The position numbers were made by a program, and so were the translations under genes. From Lysobacter stagni (GTDB lineage Bacteria > Pseudomonadota > Gammaproteobacteria > Xanthomonadales > Xanthomonadaceae), in assembly GCF_030053425.1 (NCBI RefSeq), contig NZ_JASGBI010000001.1, forward strand, positions 2,426,001 through 2,490,000: DNA of 64,000 nucleotides. The letters run 5' to 3'. Positions within the stretch are counted from its first letter, which is position 1. Each line of letters begins with the position of its first letter. Shown here in pieces: positions 56,378 to 62,904 of this stretch. The notes beneath the pieces are model-generated. The model saw only the letters and a list, made by a program, of their open reading frames with translations. It ran no database searches and was not told where the DNA came from.

Positions 56378-56620
56378 ATGCGTTTATACGGTTATCCCAA
56401 TCACGGGCTCCCGATAGAGCAGATCAAGTCGGAAGAGCTTGCAGAAATCACGTTCGTCGCCACGCCGGACGAGGCTCGCAGGACTGCGGCGTTCCTCATG
56501 CACGCCGCAGACGAGATGGAGCGGATGGGGGCGGCGTACAGCCACGTTCACCTGTCCGACGTCCAGGCGGGGTTCGATGACTCCCCGCATGTCACGGTGT
56601 TCAACGCGCAGAACCTCTAG
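56378..56620 (+). CDS. Imm32-like immunity protein (orphan)
   Basis: 80 residues: MRLYGYPNHGLPIEQIKSEELAEITFVATPDEARRTAAFLMHAADEMERMGAAYSHVHLSDVQAGFDDSPHVTVFN. The layout (short strand, ELAEITF, a long helix, then HVHLSD and DSPHVTVFN) resembles proteins annotated as Imm32 immunity proteins of polymorphic toxin systems. No toxin gene is nearby. The ATG at 56378 has AAGG upstream and gives the family length; an open frame extends 25 codons upstream but without similarity. Family assignment is tentative. Confidence 0.6.
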   Translation: MRLYGYPNHGLPIEQIKSEELAEITFVATPDEARRTAAFLMHAADEMERMGAAYSHVHLSDVQAGFDDSPHVTVFNAQNL

Positions 56621-56749
56621 CCGTTGCCGCTTGGAGGCGTGTGTTGCTGACACTTCGCACAACCGCGCTGGGACTTAGGCTCATTGCCGGCAGTCGAACG
56701 CCCTAGCAGACTCCCTCTCAAGGAGCGTCGAAGCTCCGCATCAAGCGGT

Positions 56750-56780
56750 AACCCGCCACCGAATCACAGGCGGGTTTCTT
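56750..56780 (+). terminator. Terminator after the immunity-like gene
   Basis: Stem AACCCGCC (56750-56757) / GGCGGGTT (56769-56776) with an 11-nt loop and TTCTT tail. It separates the small island from the structured leader beyond it. Confidence 0.7.
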
Positions 56781-56951
56781 ATGCCCGAATCCTGGGCATG
56801 AGTCCGGCGCAACGATGTTCCGCGTCGGGAGGGCGGCTAATACAACACCTCGCAAGAGGAAATACGCCCGCCGGCTTGATGCGGCTTCGAACCTCCCGAC
56901 ACCTTGCGCTGCCTCCGCAGCGCAAGCCGGCTGGTTTGCTGGAGACACCAC
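56781..56951 (+). ncRNA. Candidate structured RNA / 5' leader upstream of the XAC0095-like gene
   Basis: 171-nt stretch with no gene and several nested hairpins. ATGCCC/GGGCAT at 56781-56799; a closing helix GTCGGGAGG (56824-56832) / CCTCCCGAC (56892-56900); within it GGCGG/CCGCC, a CCTC-GCAA-GAGG hairpin with a GNRA tetraloop (56848-56859) and GCCG/CGGC (56870-56885); then TTGCGCTGC-CTCC-GCAGCGCAA (56904-56925). It ends 1 nt before the next ATG, after a GGAG ribosome site. I do not recognise it as a known riboswitch or sRNA. Confidence 0.5.
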
Positions 56952-57206
56952 ATGCGAAAGGATCCTCGCTCCATCCCCGCCGCGTTCCGCGGCTACTTGT
57001 TGCCCACGCGCGCGCACGAATCGCTGGTCCACACGCGCGACCAGCTGCGCCTGCTCGCGCAGTTCACCGAAGCCCGCAGCGAACGGCGCGAAGTCCTGTT
57101 CGTCTCGCCCGACGCCCTGTCCGAACTCTTCGACCGCGTCGCCAACCATCTGGACGACGCACTTTCTGTCGTGATCCACGACGACCCGGGGTCCGGGTCG
57201 GCGTGA
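56952..57206 (+). CDS. Small XAC0095-like protein
   Basis: 84 residues. The pattern GYLLPTRAHESLVHTRDQLRLLAQFTEARSERREVLFVSPDALSELFDRVANHLDDAL resembles the XAC0095 family of small Xanthomonadaceae proteins of unknown function. ATG at 56952 with GGAG ten bases upstream. The preceding 170 nt look like structured RNA, so its translation may be controlled by it. Confidence 0.6.
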   Translation: MRKDPRSIPAAFRGYLLPTRAHESLVHTRDQLRLLAQFTEARSERREVLFVSPDALSELFDRVANHLDDALSVVIHDDPGSGSA

Positions 57207-57245
57207 CGCGCGTAGTACGTGCGAAGAGTGGCGGACTGCCGCGCG

Positions 57246-57467
57246 TCAATCCTCACCCGGAATTGCCGGGTCGAACGCGAGCAGATCACCGGGCTGGCAT
57301 TGCAGCACGTCGCAGATCGCCTCAAGCGTGGAGAAGCGGATCGCCTTGGCCTTGCCGGTCTTCAGGATGGACAGGTTGGCCAGGGTGATGTCGATGCGCG
57401 CGGCCAGCTCGGTCAGCGTCATGCGCCGTGCGTGCAACAGGTCGTCCAGTCGGACCACGATGGCCAT
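57246..57467 (-). CDS. XRE-family (YozG-like) regulator
   Basis: 73-residue Cro/C1-type helix-turn-helix protein: LDDLLHARRMTLTELAARIDITLANLSILKTGKAKAIRFSTLEAICDVLQCQPGDLL. One base from the DUF2975 gene end. Such regulators usually sit with DUF2975 membrane proteins as a small autoregulated pair. Confidence 0.88.
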   Translation of the reverse strand: MAIVVRLDDLLHARRMTLTELAARIDITLANLSILKTGKAKAIRFSTLEAICDVLQCQPGDLLAFDPAIPGED

Positions 57468-57468
57468 G

Positions 57469-57981
57469 TCAGACGGTCCCTTCCAGGTCGGCCCGCATGC
57501 GTGCGCCGTGGGCGAACACGCCGGACAGCACGAACAGCATCAGCACCGCCAGCCACGGAGCGAACGAGAAGCCGTCGATCTTTCCGGGCTCCCACACCGC
57601 CGAGGCAATGGCGGCGACGATCATGCGCAGCACCTCCAGTGCCAGCACGCTCCAGGCGATGGCGTTGAGTCGTCGGGCGTTGGCCGCAATGAACGGATCG
57701 CCGCCGCGCACCGTGTCGACGATGGCCAGCAGGCGACGCAGCACGGTGTGCACGATGCCGGCACCGATCAGGCCGATGACGACGATGGCGCGCAGCCCGG
57801 CCGGCGCCCACGGGTATTGAGTCACCAGTTCGATGCCCAAGGGCCGCTTCGGCCAGCCTTCAATGAAGAAGCTGGCGATGAGCAGCCCCGCGACGCCGGC
57901 GGCGTAGAGGACGTTGAGGGCCGTCAGGCCCTGGATGACCGGGCGGGCGACGCCAAGGGCGCGGGCGGACATGCTGTTCAT
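57469..57981 (-). CDS. DUF2975 membrane protein
   Basis: 170 residues with four membrane segments (for example LYAAGVAGLLIASFFI, LRAIVVIGLIGAGIVHTVLRRLL and LAVLMLFVLSGVFAHGARM). The NARRLNAIAWSVLALE motif after segment 2 is typical of DUF2975. Function unknown; the tight pairing with an XRE regulator suggests the pair senses or responds to envelope state (inference). ATG at 57981 or 57972. Confidence 0.82.
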   Translation of the reverse strand: MNSMSARALGVARPVIQGLTALNVLYAAGVAGLLIASFFIEGWPKRPLGIELVTQYPWAPAGLRAIVVIGLIGAGIVHTVLRRLLAIVDTVRGGDPFIAANARRLNAIAWSVLALEVLRMIVAAIASAVWEPGKIDGFSFAPWLAVLMLFVLSGVFAHGARMRADLEGTV

Positions 57982-58005
57982 GGTGGCCTCCGGGGTGGGG
58001 ACGGG

Positions 58006-58043
58006 TATCGTGAAACGATAATAGACATATTGTTTAACGATAA
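58006..58043 (-). promoter_or_regulatory. Probable operator/promoter of the DUF2975-XRE pair
   Basis: AT-rich patch with an inverted repeat TATCGT-GAA-ACGATA (58006-58020) and a repeat of ACGATAA at 58015-58021 and 58037-58043. Read on the minus strand it gives a TATTAT -10-like hexamer, so the repeats flank the promoter of the pair. The XRE product is the obvious candidate binder. Confidence 0.5.
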
Positions 58044-58194
58044 AAATAGGCCGGAAGACACCCCTCGCGCGTGGCCGGGGCCCAGGGAGCCCCGGGCCTC
58101 CATGTCCTCACGCGGATCCGGACTGTCCGCCCGGTTGCGCGGCCGCCGTTGCCTTGCGTGTGATGCAGGCCCCTCTGGGCCGGAGGGGTTTCGC

Positions 58195-58668
58195 ATGTAC
58201 CCACGCAGCATGGCGGTCGCGGTCCTCGTCGCAGGGATGGCGTGCGTGACCGGTTGCGCGCCGAAAGCCCCGCAAGGCAGCGACGCCGACAGCGAGCGGC
58301 AAGCGCTGGTGCAGCGAGCGCAGGCCTTCAAGCGCGACGCCGCCAGCACGCCCGCGCTCACGCCGGCGCGCAAGACGGAGCTGCAGCAACTGGCATCCGA
58401 TGTCCGCGCCTGGCAGGCGCGCACCAAGCGCGAGGATGTGCACGTCACGCGCGACTCGCTGACCACGAAGCGCATCAACGACAGCGGCGGTGGCGGCGGC
58501 TGCGAGTCCTGCCCGGGTTACCGCCTGGACGGCGACCGCATCTGCTTCCTCGAAGAAGAAGGCGAATGCCCCGTCGACGACGGCAGCGACCTGCAACTCG
58601 GCCGCGTGTGCGTCTACAGCTGCATCTGGATTGGCGCGGAGGCGGAACCGGCGCGCAAGGCGCCCTGA
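58195..58668 (+). CDS. Cys-rich lipoprotein of unknown function
   Basis: 157-residue precursor with lipobox VTGC. The N-terminal half is helical (SERQALVQRAQAFKRDAAS, LQQLASDVRAWQAR). After a poly-Gly break the tail has six Cys (GCESCPGYRL, RICFLEEEGECPVDD, RVCVYSC), probably disulphide-bonded outside the cytoplasm. No family recognised. SD GGAGGGG lies upstream of ATG 58195. Confidence 0.7.
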   Translation: MYPRSMAVAVLVAGMACVTGCAPKAPQGSDADSERQALVQRAQAFKRDAASTPALTPARKTELQQLASDVRAWQARTKREDVHVTRDSLTTKRINDSGGGGGCESCPGYRLDGDRICFLEEEGECPVDDGSDLQLGRVCVYSCIWIGAEAEPARKAP

Positions 58669-58705
58669 GCACTCGTGCGGCCGCGAAGGTATTCCCGGCC
58701 GCACC

Positions 58706-58826
58706 GATAGTGCAGCGACGTCGCCGCCTGTCCTCGCCCGTGTCCATCGTCCTGACCGACGTCGCCCGCACCCGCCTGCTACTCGCCGCGCGGAACCTCG
58801 ATCGCGACGATGGGCTGCTTGCGTGA
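58706..58826 (+). pseudogene. Truncated remnant of a DUF3228 gene
   Basis: The stretch from about 58706 matches the start region of the intact DUF3228 gene at 61624, including the 30 bases before the start. GTG at 58740 would give VSIVLTDVARTRLLLAAR against MSIFLTDFARARLFPRE in the intact gene, then similarity stops and the frame ends at 58826. It overlaps the 3' end of the minus-strand PAAR gene. Confidence 0.6.
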
Positions 58827-59069
58827 CACGAGCCGGTGCCCGCAGGCGAGCGCGGCGCCGTCGTAGGCGGCACGGAGATGGCCGAAGTAGGGCGCGCCTT
58901 CGACCACGCGGGTGGGACCGCACGCACCACAGGTCACCGCATGTCCGAGGCAGACGAGCGGGCGCAGGAGCCCGTCCTGGCAGGCCACCCGGACATCGGC
59001 CAGCCCTTCGGTTGTCTCCCCGCCTGCGTTGGTTGTGTCGCCCACGACAATCACGTGACGCCTTTCCAT
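58779..59069 (-). CDS. PAAR-domain protein (Cys-type)
   Basis: 96 residues: RRHVIVVGDTTNAGGETTEGL at the start, VCLGHAVTCGACGPTRVVEGAP and DGAALACGHRLVSRKQP later. PAAR proteins cap the type VI secretion spike or carry effectors; the Cys form binds zinc. No other type VI genes or toxin domain are nearby, so it is an orphan. ATG at 59069; the ends meet the DUF3228 remnant. Confidence 0.78.
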   Translation of the reverse strand: MERRHVIVVGDTTNAGGETTEGLADVRVACQDGLLRPLVCLGHAVTCGACGPTRVVEGAPYFGHLRAAYDGAALACGHRLVSRKQPIVAIEVPRGE

Positions 59070-59314
59070 ACGACTCTTTCTCCCTGATCGAGGCGACCTT
59101 GTAGCCAAGCGATCCCGTGAGCCGCAATGAGAATTTTTCTCGCATCGGCGTGCGACCTCGGCGCGGGGGATGGGGTGGCCCCCGGTGTCGGCCGGGAGTG
59201 CGCCCTGGACCGGGCATGCGGGCTTCGAGCTTTGGCGGCGACCTCACGGGTTGGGTACGACTCGCCGGATGACGGCTACCATCGGCGGGCAGGAACAGAA
59301 GGGGGCGGGAAGGA

Positions 59315-60202
59315 ATGAAAGGTCTCAAGGGCGTCGCGAATCGGCGGGCCGATGCGCTCGCGCGCGTGAGCTGGGATCGTCTGGAAGCGCTGCTCGCGGC
59401 CTATTACCGCAGCGAAGGCTATGAGGTCGAGCACGTCGGTACGGGTGCCACCGGCGCGAAGTTCGACGGCGGCATCGATCTGAAGCTGCGACGCGGCGAG
59501 CAGTTCATCATCGTGCAGTGCAAGCACTGGAACGCGATGAAGGTGCCGCACAACGCCGTGCACGAACTGCTGGGGCTGATGGTCAACCACGGTGCCACCG
59601 GCGCCATCCTGGCCAACAGCGGTGAGTTCACCAAGGCGGCCATCGAGGCTGCGCAGAAGCTGGGGCACGTGCAGCTCATCGACGGCGACGAACTGCGCAT
59701 GATGCTGGGCCCCATCCGCGAACCGGCGACCGCATTCGATGCGGTGCGCATGGGTGCCGCGGATGGCGCAGGCACCGCGATGGCCCGGCGGCTGGGCGAG
59801 CGACTGCTGTCCGCAACGGGTGACCGCACGCAATCGCCCGGCGCCACCCGCAGTGTCGCGGTGGTGCTGGCGTACAAGGTGCTTGTCACCGTGTTGTTCC
59901 TGGGGTTTGTGCTGCTCATGTATCACGTGCTCGTGGACCGGATCACGGCCACGCTGGCGCCGAAGCCGCCCGCGTCCGCGCCGCCTGTTTCGGCGCCCGT
60001 GCAGACGGTCACGGCATTGCCCCCGTCCACGACGTCGCAGGCCGATCCCTGCCACGAGGTCATCGATGCGGCCTCGGGCTCGTACATCGACCATTGCGCC
60101 TCCGGCGAAACACCGCGAGCCACGGCCCGGAGCCAGCGGGAACAACAGCGTCGAGCCGAAGAGGCGATGAAGGTCATCAAGGAATCGACACCGGAGCTGT
60201 GA
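59315..60202 (+). CDS. Membrane-anchored Mrr-like restriction endonuclease domain protein
   Basis: 295 residues. The N-terminal half is an Mrr_cat/PD-(D/E)xK nuclease fold: FDGGIDLKLRR with Asp55, then IVQCKHW with Gln68 and Lys70, followed by KVPHNAVHELLGLMVNHGATGAILANSGEFT. A membrane segment (about 190-212, LAYKVLVTVLFLGFVLLMYHVLV) and a Pro-rich, then charged C-terminal tail follow. Related proteins are common in xanthomonads; whether they cut DNA in vivo is not known. Confidence 0.8.
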   Translation: MKGLKGVANRRADALARVSWDRLEALLAAYYRSEGYEVEHVGTGATGAKFDGGIDLKLRRGEQFIIVQCKHWNAMKVPHNAVHELLGLMVNHGATGAILANSGEFTKAAIEAAQKLGHVQLIDGDELRMMLGPIREPATAFDAVRMGAADGAGTAMARRLGERLLSATGDRTQSPGATRSVAVVLAYKVLVTVLFLGFVLLMYHVLVDRITATLAPKPPASAPPVSAPVQTVTALPPSTTSQADPCHEVIDAASGSYIDHCASGETPRATARSQREQQRRAEEAMKVIKESTPEL

Positions 60203-60273
60203 CGGTGCGGGGCGGCCGCGTTGCCGCGGCTTCTTTGGCATGATCGCCGCAACGACCACACGCAGGGGGCGTC

Positions 60274-60654
60274 ATGGACGGTGCAGGGCAGGCTGGGCTG
60301 GGCAACGCGGAAGGTTCGTTCGCCGACTTGTGGCAGTGGTACACGTACCTGGGTGACAAGTGCGACAGCTATTCGCGCAGTTCCTTTGAGGACTTCGGGC
60401 TGCTGTTCTCCACCGGGGCGATGGCGGCGTGGGTGCCGGTCTCGGCGCAGTTCCCGGAGCAGGCGCTGGGCACATGGGCGCCGCTGGCGGGGTTCGTGGC
60501 GATCCTCTTCTTCATCGTCATCGTCGGTACGCGCACGCTGGCCAAGCAGGCGCTGGTGCAGTACTACCTGGCGCAGATCGCGCGCGTGGAGACGAGCATC
60601 GCGGCGCGATTGTCGGCGGACGACGGCGCGGCCTTCTCGTTCGGGCGACAGTGA
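60274..60654 (+). CDS. Hypothetical membrane protein
   Basis: 126 residues, no family recognised. An N-terminal soluble part (WQWYTYLGDKCDSYSRSSFEDFG) precedes two membrane segments (LLFSTGAMAAWVPVS and LAGFVAILFFIVIVGTRTL), then a helical cytoplasmic-type tail. AGGGGG upstream of ATG 60274 supports it. First of three small genes in a row with 33-nt and 4-nt junctions. Confidence 0.55.
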   Translation: MDGAGQAGLGNAEGSFADLWQWYTYLGDKCDSYSRSSFEDFGLLFSTGAMAAWVPVSAQFPEQALGTWAPLAGFVAILFFIVIVGTRTLAKQALVQYYLAQIARVETSIAARLSADDGAAFSFGRQ

Positions 60655-60687
60655 TCGCAGTGGCAGCGTCAACATTACGAGCCGATC

Positions 60688-60873
60688 ATGCAGCGCTTCC
60701 TGTTGCTGTTTGCGCTGTTCCTGTCGGTGGTGCCCACCGCCGCGTTGTGGGTGGGCTCAGGGCGCGCCAAGGCGCTGACCTATCTGGCGTGCTTCGTCGT
60801 GGCCGGCGGTGTGTACGCCTCGGCGGCGGGCAAGCTGCGCGATGCCGCGGGCGACGCGGGGCGCAACGCATGA
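60688..60873 (+). CDS. Small hypothetical membrane protein
   Basis: 61 residues with two hydrophobic segments (FLLLFALFLSVVPTAALWVG and LTYLACFVVAGGVYASAAG). Its stop overlaps the next start (ATGA at 60870-60873), which supports translation. Confidence 0.55.
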   Translation: MQRFLLLFALFLSVVPTAALWVGSGRAKALTYLACFVVAGGVYASAAGKLRDAAGDAGRNA

Positions 60874-61568
60874 GTGCCGTGCAACGTGTGGCCGCGTGCG
60901 TCCTGCTGTTTGCGTGCGCGATGCCGTATGTAGGAAAGGCCGCGTCCAACTCGCCAGCCGGGGCCACTGTCGCGGACACGGCGACCGCCGAGCCGGTCAT
61001 CGCCACGGCAGAGGAAACGCGCGCCATCCTTGCAGTGGTGTTGCCCGCGGTTGGATTCGAAGGCATGCCGCCTCCGCCGCCGGAGCCGGCACGGGCGCAA
61101 TCCTCGCACAAGCAGCAGCCGAACACGCTGTTGCTGGCCGATGAGTCGATCTGCCTGGGCGACCCCGCGGCGAAGTGCGACGGCCACCTGGCGGACGCTC
61201 CACCCGCTGCGCTGGATGGCTTCGTGCCCCGCAGGCTGTTCGATGACCTGCTGCGGGCCAACGTGTCGGTGGTTCCGCTCGACCTCTCGGGCATTCCGGG
61301 CACGGCGATGGTCCGGTCGAGCGATCTGGAGGCGGCGTTCGCCGGGCCTCCGGATCTCGATCGCTGGGCGCAGTTCCATCGCACGTTTCCCGGCGCGTCC
61401 GGCGTGCTGCATATCACCCGGCCCGTCCTGAGCGCCGACCGCAGCAGTGCGTTGCTGTACGTGACCCATCATTGCGGCGGGTTGTGTGGCGCCGGGCTGC
61501 TGGTTCGCCTCGAACGTTCGCCGCACGGCTGGCGGGTCGTCGAACACAAGGGCGTCTGGGTCAGCTGA
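60870..61568 (+). CDS. Secreted hypothetical protein
   Basis: 232-residue precursor with a signal peptide (MSAVQRVAACVLLFACAMPYVGKA). A Pro-rich linker leads to NTLLLADESICLGD, SVVPLDLSGIPGT and GLCGAGLLVRLERSPHGWRVVEHKGVWVS, the last resembling endings of small periplasmic proteins. CHCGGLCGA has closely spaced cysteines. No function recognised. Translationally coupled to the small gene before it. Confidence 0.6.
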   Translation: MSAVQRVAACVLLFACAMPYVGKAASNSPAGATVADTATAEPVIATAEETRAILAVVLPAVGFEGMPPPPPEPARAQSSHKQQPNTLLLADESICLGDPAAKCDGHLADAPPAALDGFVPRRLFDDLLRANVSVVPLDLSGIPGTAMVRSSDLEAAFAGPPDLDRWAQFHRTFPGASGVLHITRPVLSADRSSALLYVTHHCGGLCGAGLLVRLERSPHGWRVVEHKGVWVS

Positions 61569-61623
61569 TCGGCGCGGTCGCGCGCGTGGCCGATAATGGC
61601 GCATCGCCACCGATGCCCCGCCC

Positions 61624-62181
61624 ATGTCCATCTTCCTCACCGACTTCGCCCGCGCCCGCCTGTTCCCGCGGGAGTCGCGGCGCAACACCATCCAGGACTG
61701 CACGCCGGAAGCGTTCGAACGCCACCTCAACGAGGTCGCGCCGCTGGCCGTGCTGGATGGCTACGCGCCGTTCTGCAAACTGCACGTGCACCGCAACTGG
61801 ACGTCCACGCGTTGCCTGGCGGTGCCGATCACCGACGACAACCGACACCTGCTGCGCTCCGAGTACGAAGCCCGCACGCGCGAGGAACTGCCGGTACTGG
61901 TGCGCTGGTTCGAAGGCATCGACCCGCCCGTGGCCGATTACCTCATCGTCATCCTCTACGACCGCGAGCAACTGGCGAAGGAAGGCACGCACATCGACGC
62001 CGACTGGGGCGTGGTGGGCTGCATGTACACCGCCGAGCCGGTCGAAACGCCGATGGCGCCCATCACCATGATGCGCAACGCGCTGGGCGTGGAAGAGGGC
62101 GGCTCCGGCGTACCGATGGACCGCAAGGCGTATCTGCACAGCGTGGAGTTCTGGCGCACGCATGCGAACTGGCGCGGTTGA
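61624..62181 (+). CDS. DUF3228 family protein
   Basis: 185 residues: MSIFLTDFARARLFPRESRRNTIQDCTPEAFERHLNE, then CKLHVHRNWTSTRCLAVPITDDNR, DYLIVILYDREQLAKEG and DWGVVGCMYTAEPVETPMAPITMMRNALG, the conserved block of DUF3228. Function unknown. A truncated copy of its 5' end lies at 58706-58826. Confidence 0.85.
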   Translation: MSIFLTDFARARLFPRESRRNTIQDCTPEAFERHLNEVAPLAVLDGYAPFCKLHVHRNWTSTRCLAVPITDDNRHLLRSEYEARTREELPVLVRWFEGIDPPVADYLIVILYDREQLAKEGTHIDADWGVVGCMYTAEPVETPMAPITMMRNALGVEEGGSGVPMDRKAYLHSVEFWRTHANWRG

Positions 62182-62249
62182 GCGCAGGGCTTGACGGCGC
62201 CTTCCATCCATTTGGCTAAAGTCGGCCAAACGTCCCAGGCAGGCTCGGC

Positions 62250-62615
62250 ATGAAGATGACCCGCATCACGCCCATGCTGCCGGTGCGCAGCGTGTCCGAC
62301 AGCACCGCGTTCTATCGCAGGCTCGGCTTCGAGGTGGTGAAGCAGAACGACTCGTGGCGCTGGGTGCTGCTGGCGTTCGACGACTGCCAGCTGATGCTGG
62401 ACGAGTCGATCAATCCGCACCCGGACGTGGCGCGCTGTTCCGTGCTGTACCTGTATCCGGACGACATCGCCGCCTACCACGCGAAGGTGCGCGCGAACGG
62501 CGTGGAAGTGCCGGAGCTGGAAACCTCGTTCTACGGGATGACCGAGTTCCGTATCGAGGACCCGGACGGCAACCGGTTGTGGATCGGGCAGAGCGCGGCA
62601 GCGCCGGAGCTGTGA
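62250..62615 (+). CDS. VOC-family protein (bleomycin resistance-like)
   Basis: 121 residues: ITPMLPVRSVSDSTAFYRRLGFEVVKQNDSWRWVLLAFDDCQLML, SVLYLYPDDIAAYHAKVRANGVEVP and FYGMTEFRIEDPDGNRLWIGQ, the usual end with a metal-site Glu. Binds small molecules or acts as a dioxygenase-like protein; substrate unknown. Confidence 0.88.
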   Translation: MKMTRITPMLPVRSVSDSTAFYRRLGFEVVKQNDSWRWVLLAFDDCQLMLDESINPHPDVARCSVLYLYPDDIAAYHAKVRANGVEVPELETSFYGMTEFRIEDPDGNRLWIGQSAAAPEL

Positions 62616-62692
62616 CGCCGCGAGGCGACGCCGATCACAGTGCGCGCAGTGCGCCCGTGGGTTTTACGTCGCGCGCGCTCCGCTCTCCCGCC

Positions 62693-62730
62693 GCACGAAG
62701 CGCGTTTGACCTCTCCCGCAAGGGGAGAGG
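62693..62730. repeat. Type A dispersed repeat, variant
   Basis: CTCTCCCGC ... CCTCTCCC-GCAA-GGGGAGAGG. Shares the terminal hairpin with the copies at 20412-20460 and 51785-51834, but its middle part is different. Confidence 0.7.
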
Positions 62731-62748
62731 TGCATGGCTCGCGCATGT

Positions 62749-62798
62749 CCCTTCTCCCCTCGCGGGAGAAGGTGCCCCGAAGGGGCGGAAGAGGGGGC
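62749..62798. repeat. Type B dispersed repeat
   Basis: CCCTTCTCCCC-TCGC-GGGAGAAGG followed by GCCCCGAAGGGGC and a G-rich tail; matches the copy at 14333-14381 in nearly every base. Confidence 0.8.
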
Positions 62799-62904
62799 TT
62801 CCGCGCCGATGCGATTCCCTTCCCGCGAGGCGAAACCCGTCCCGTGATGGCCCGCCGCGCCGCCGACAGGTACCTTAGCCCCAGCCCAGCCCGAGCGACC
62901 GCCG

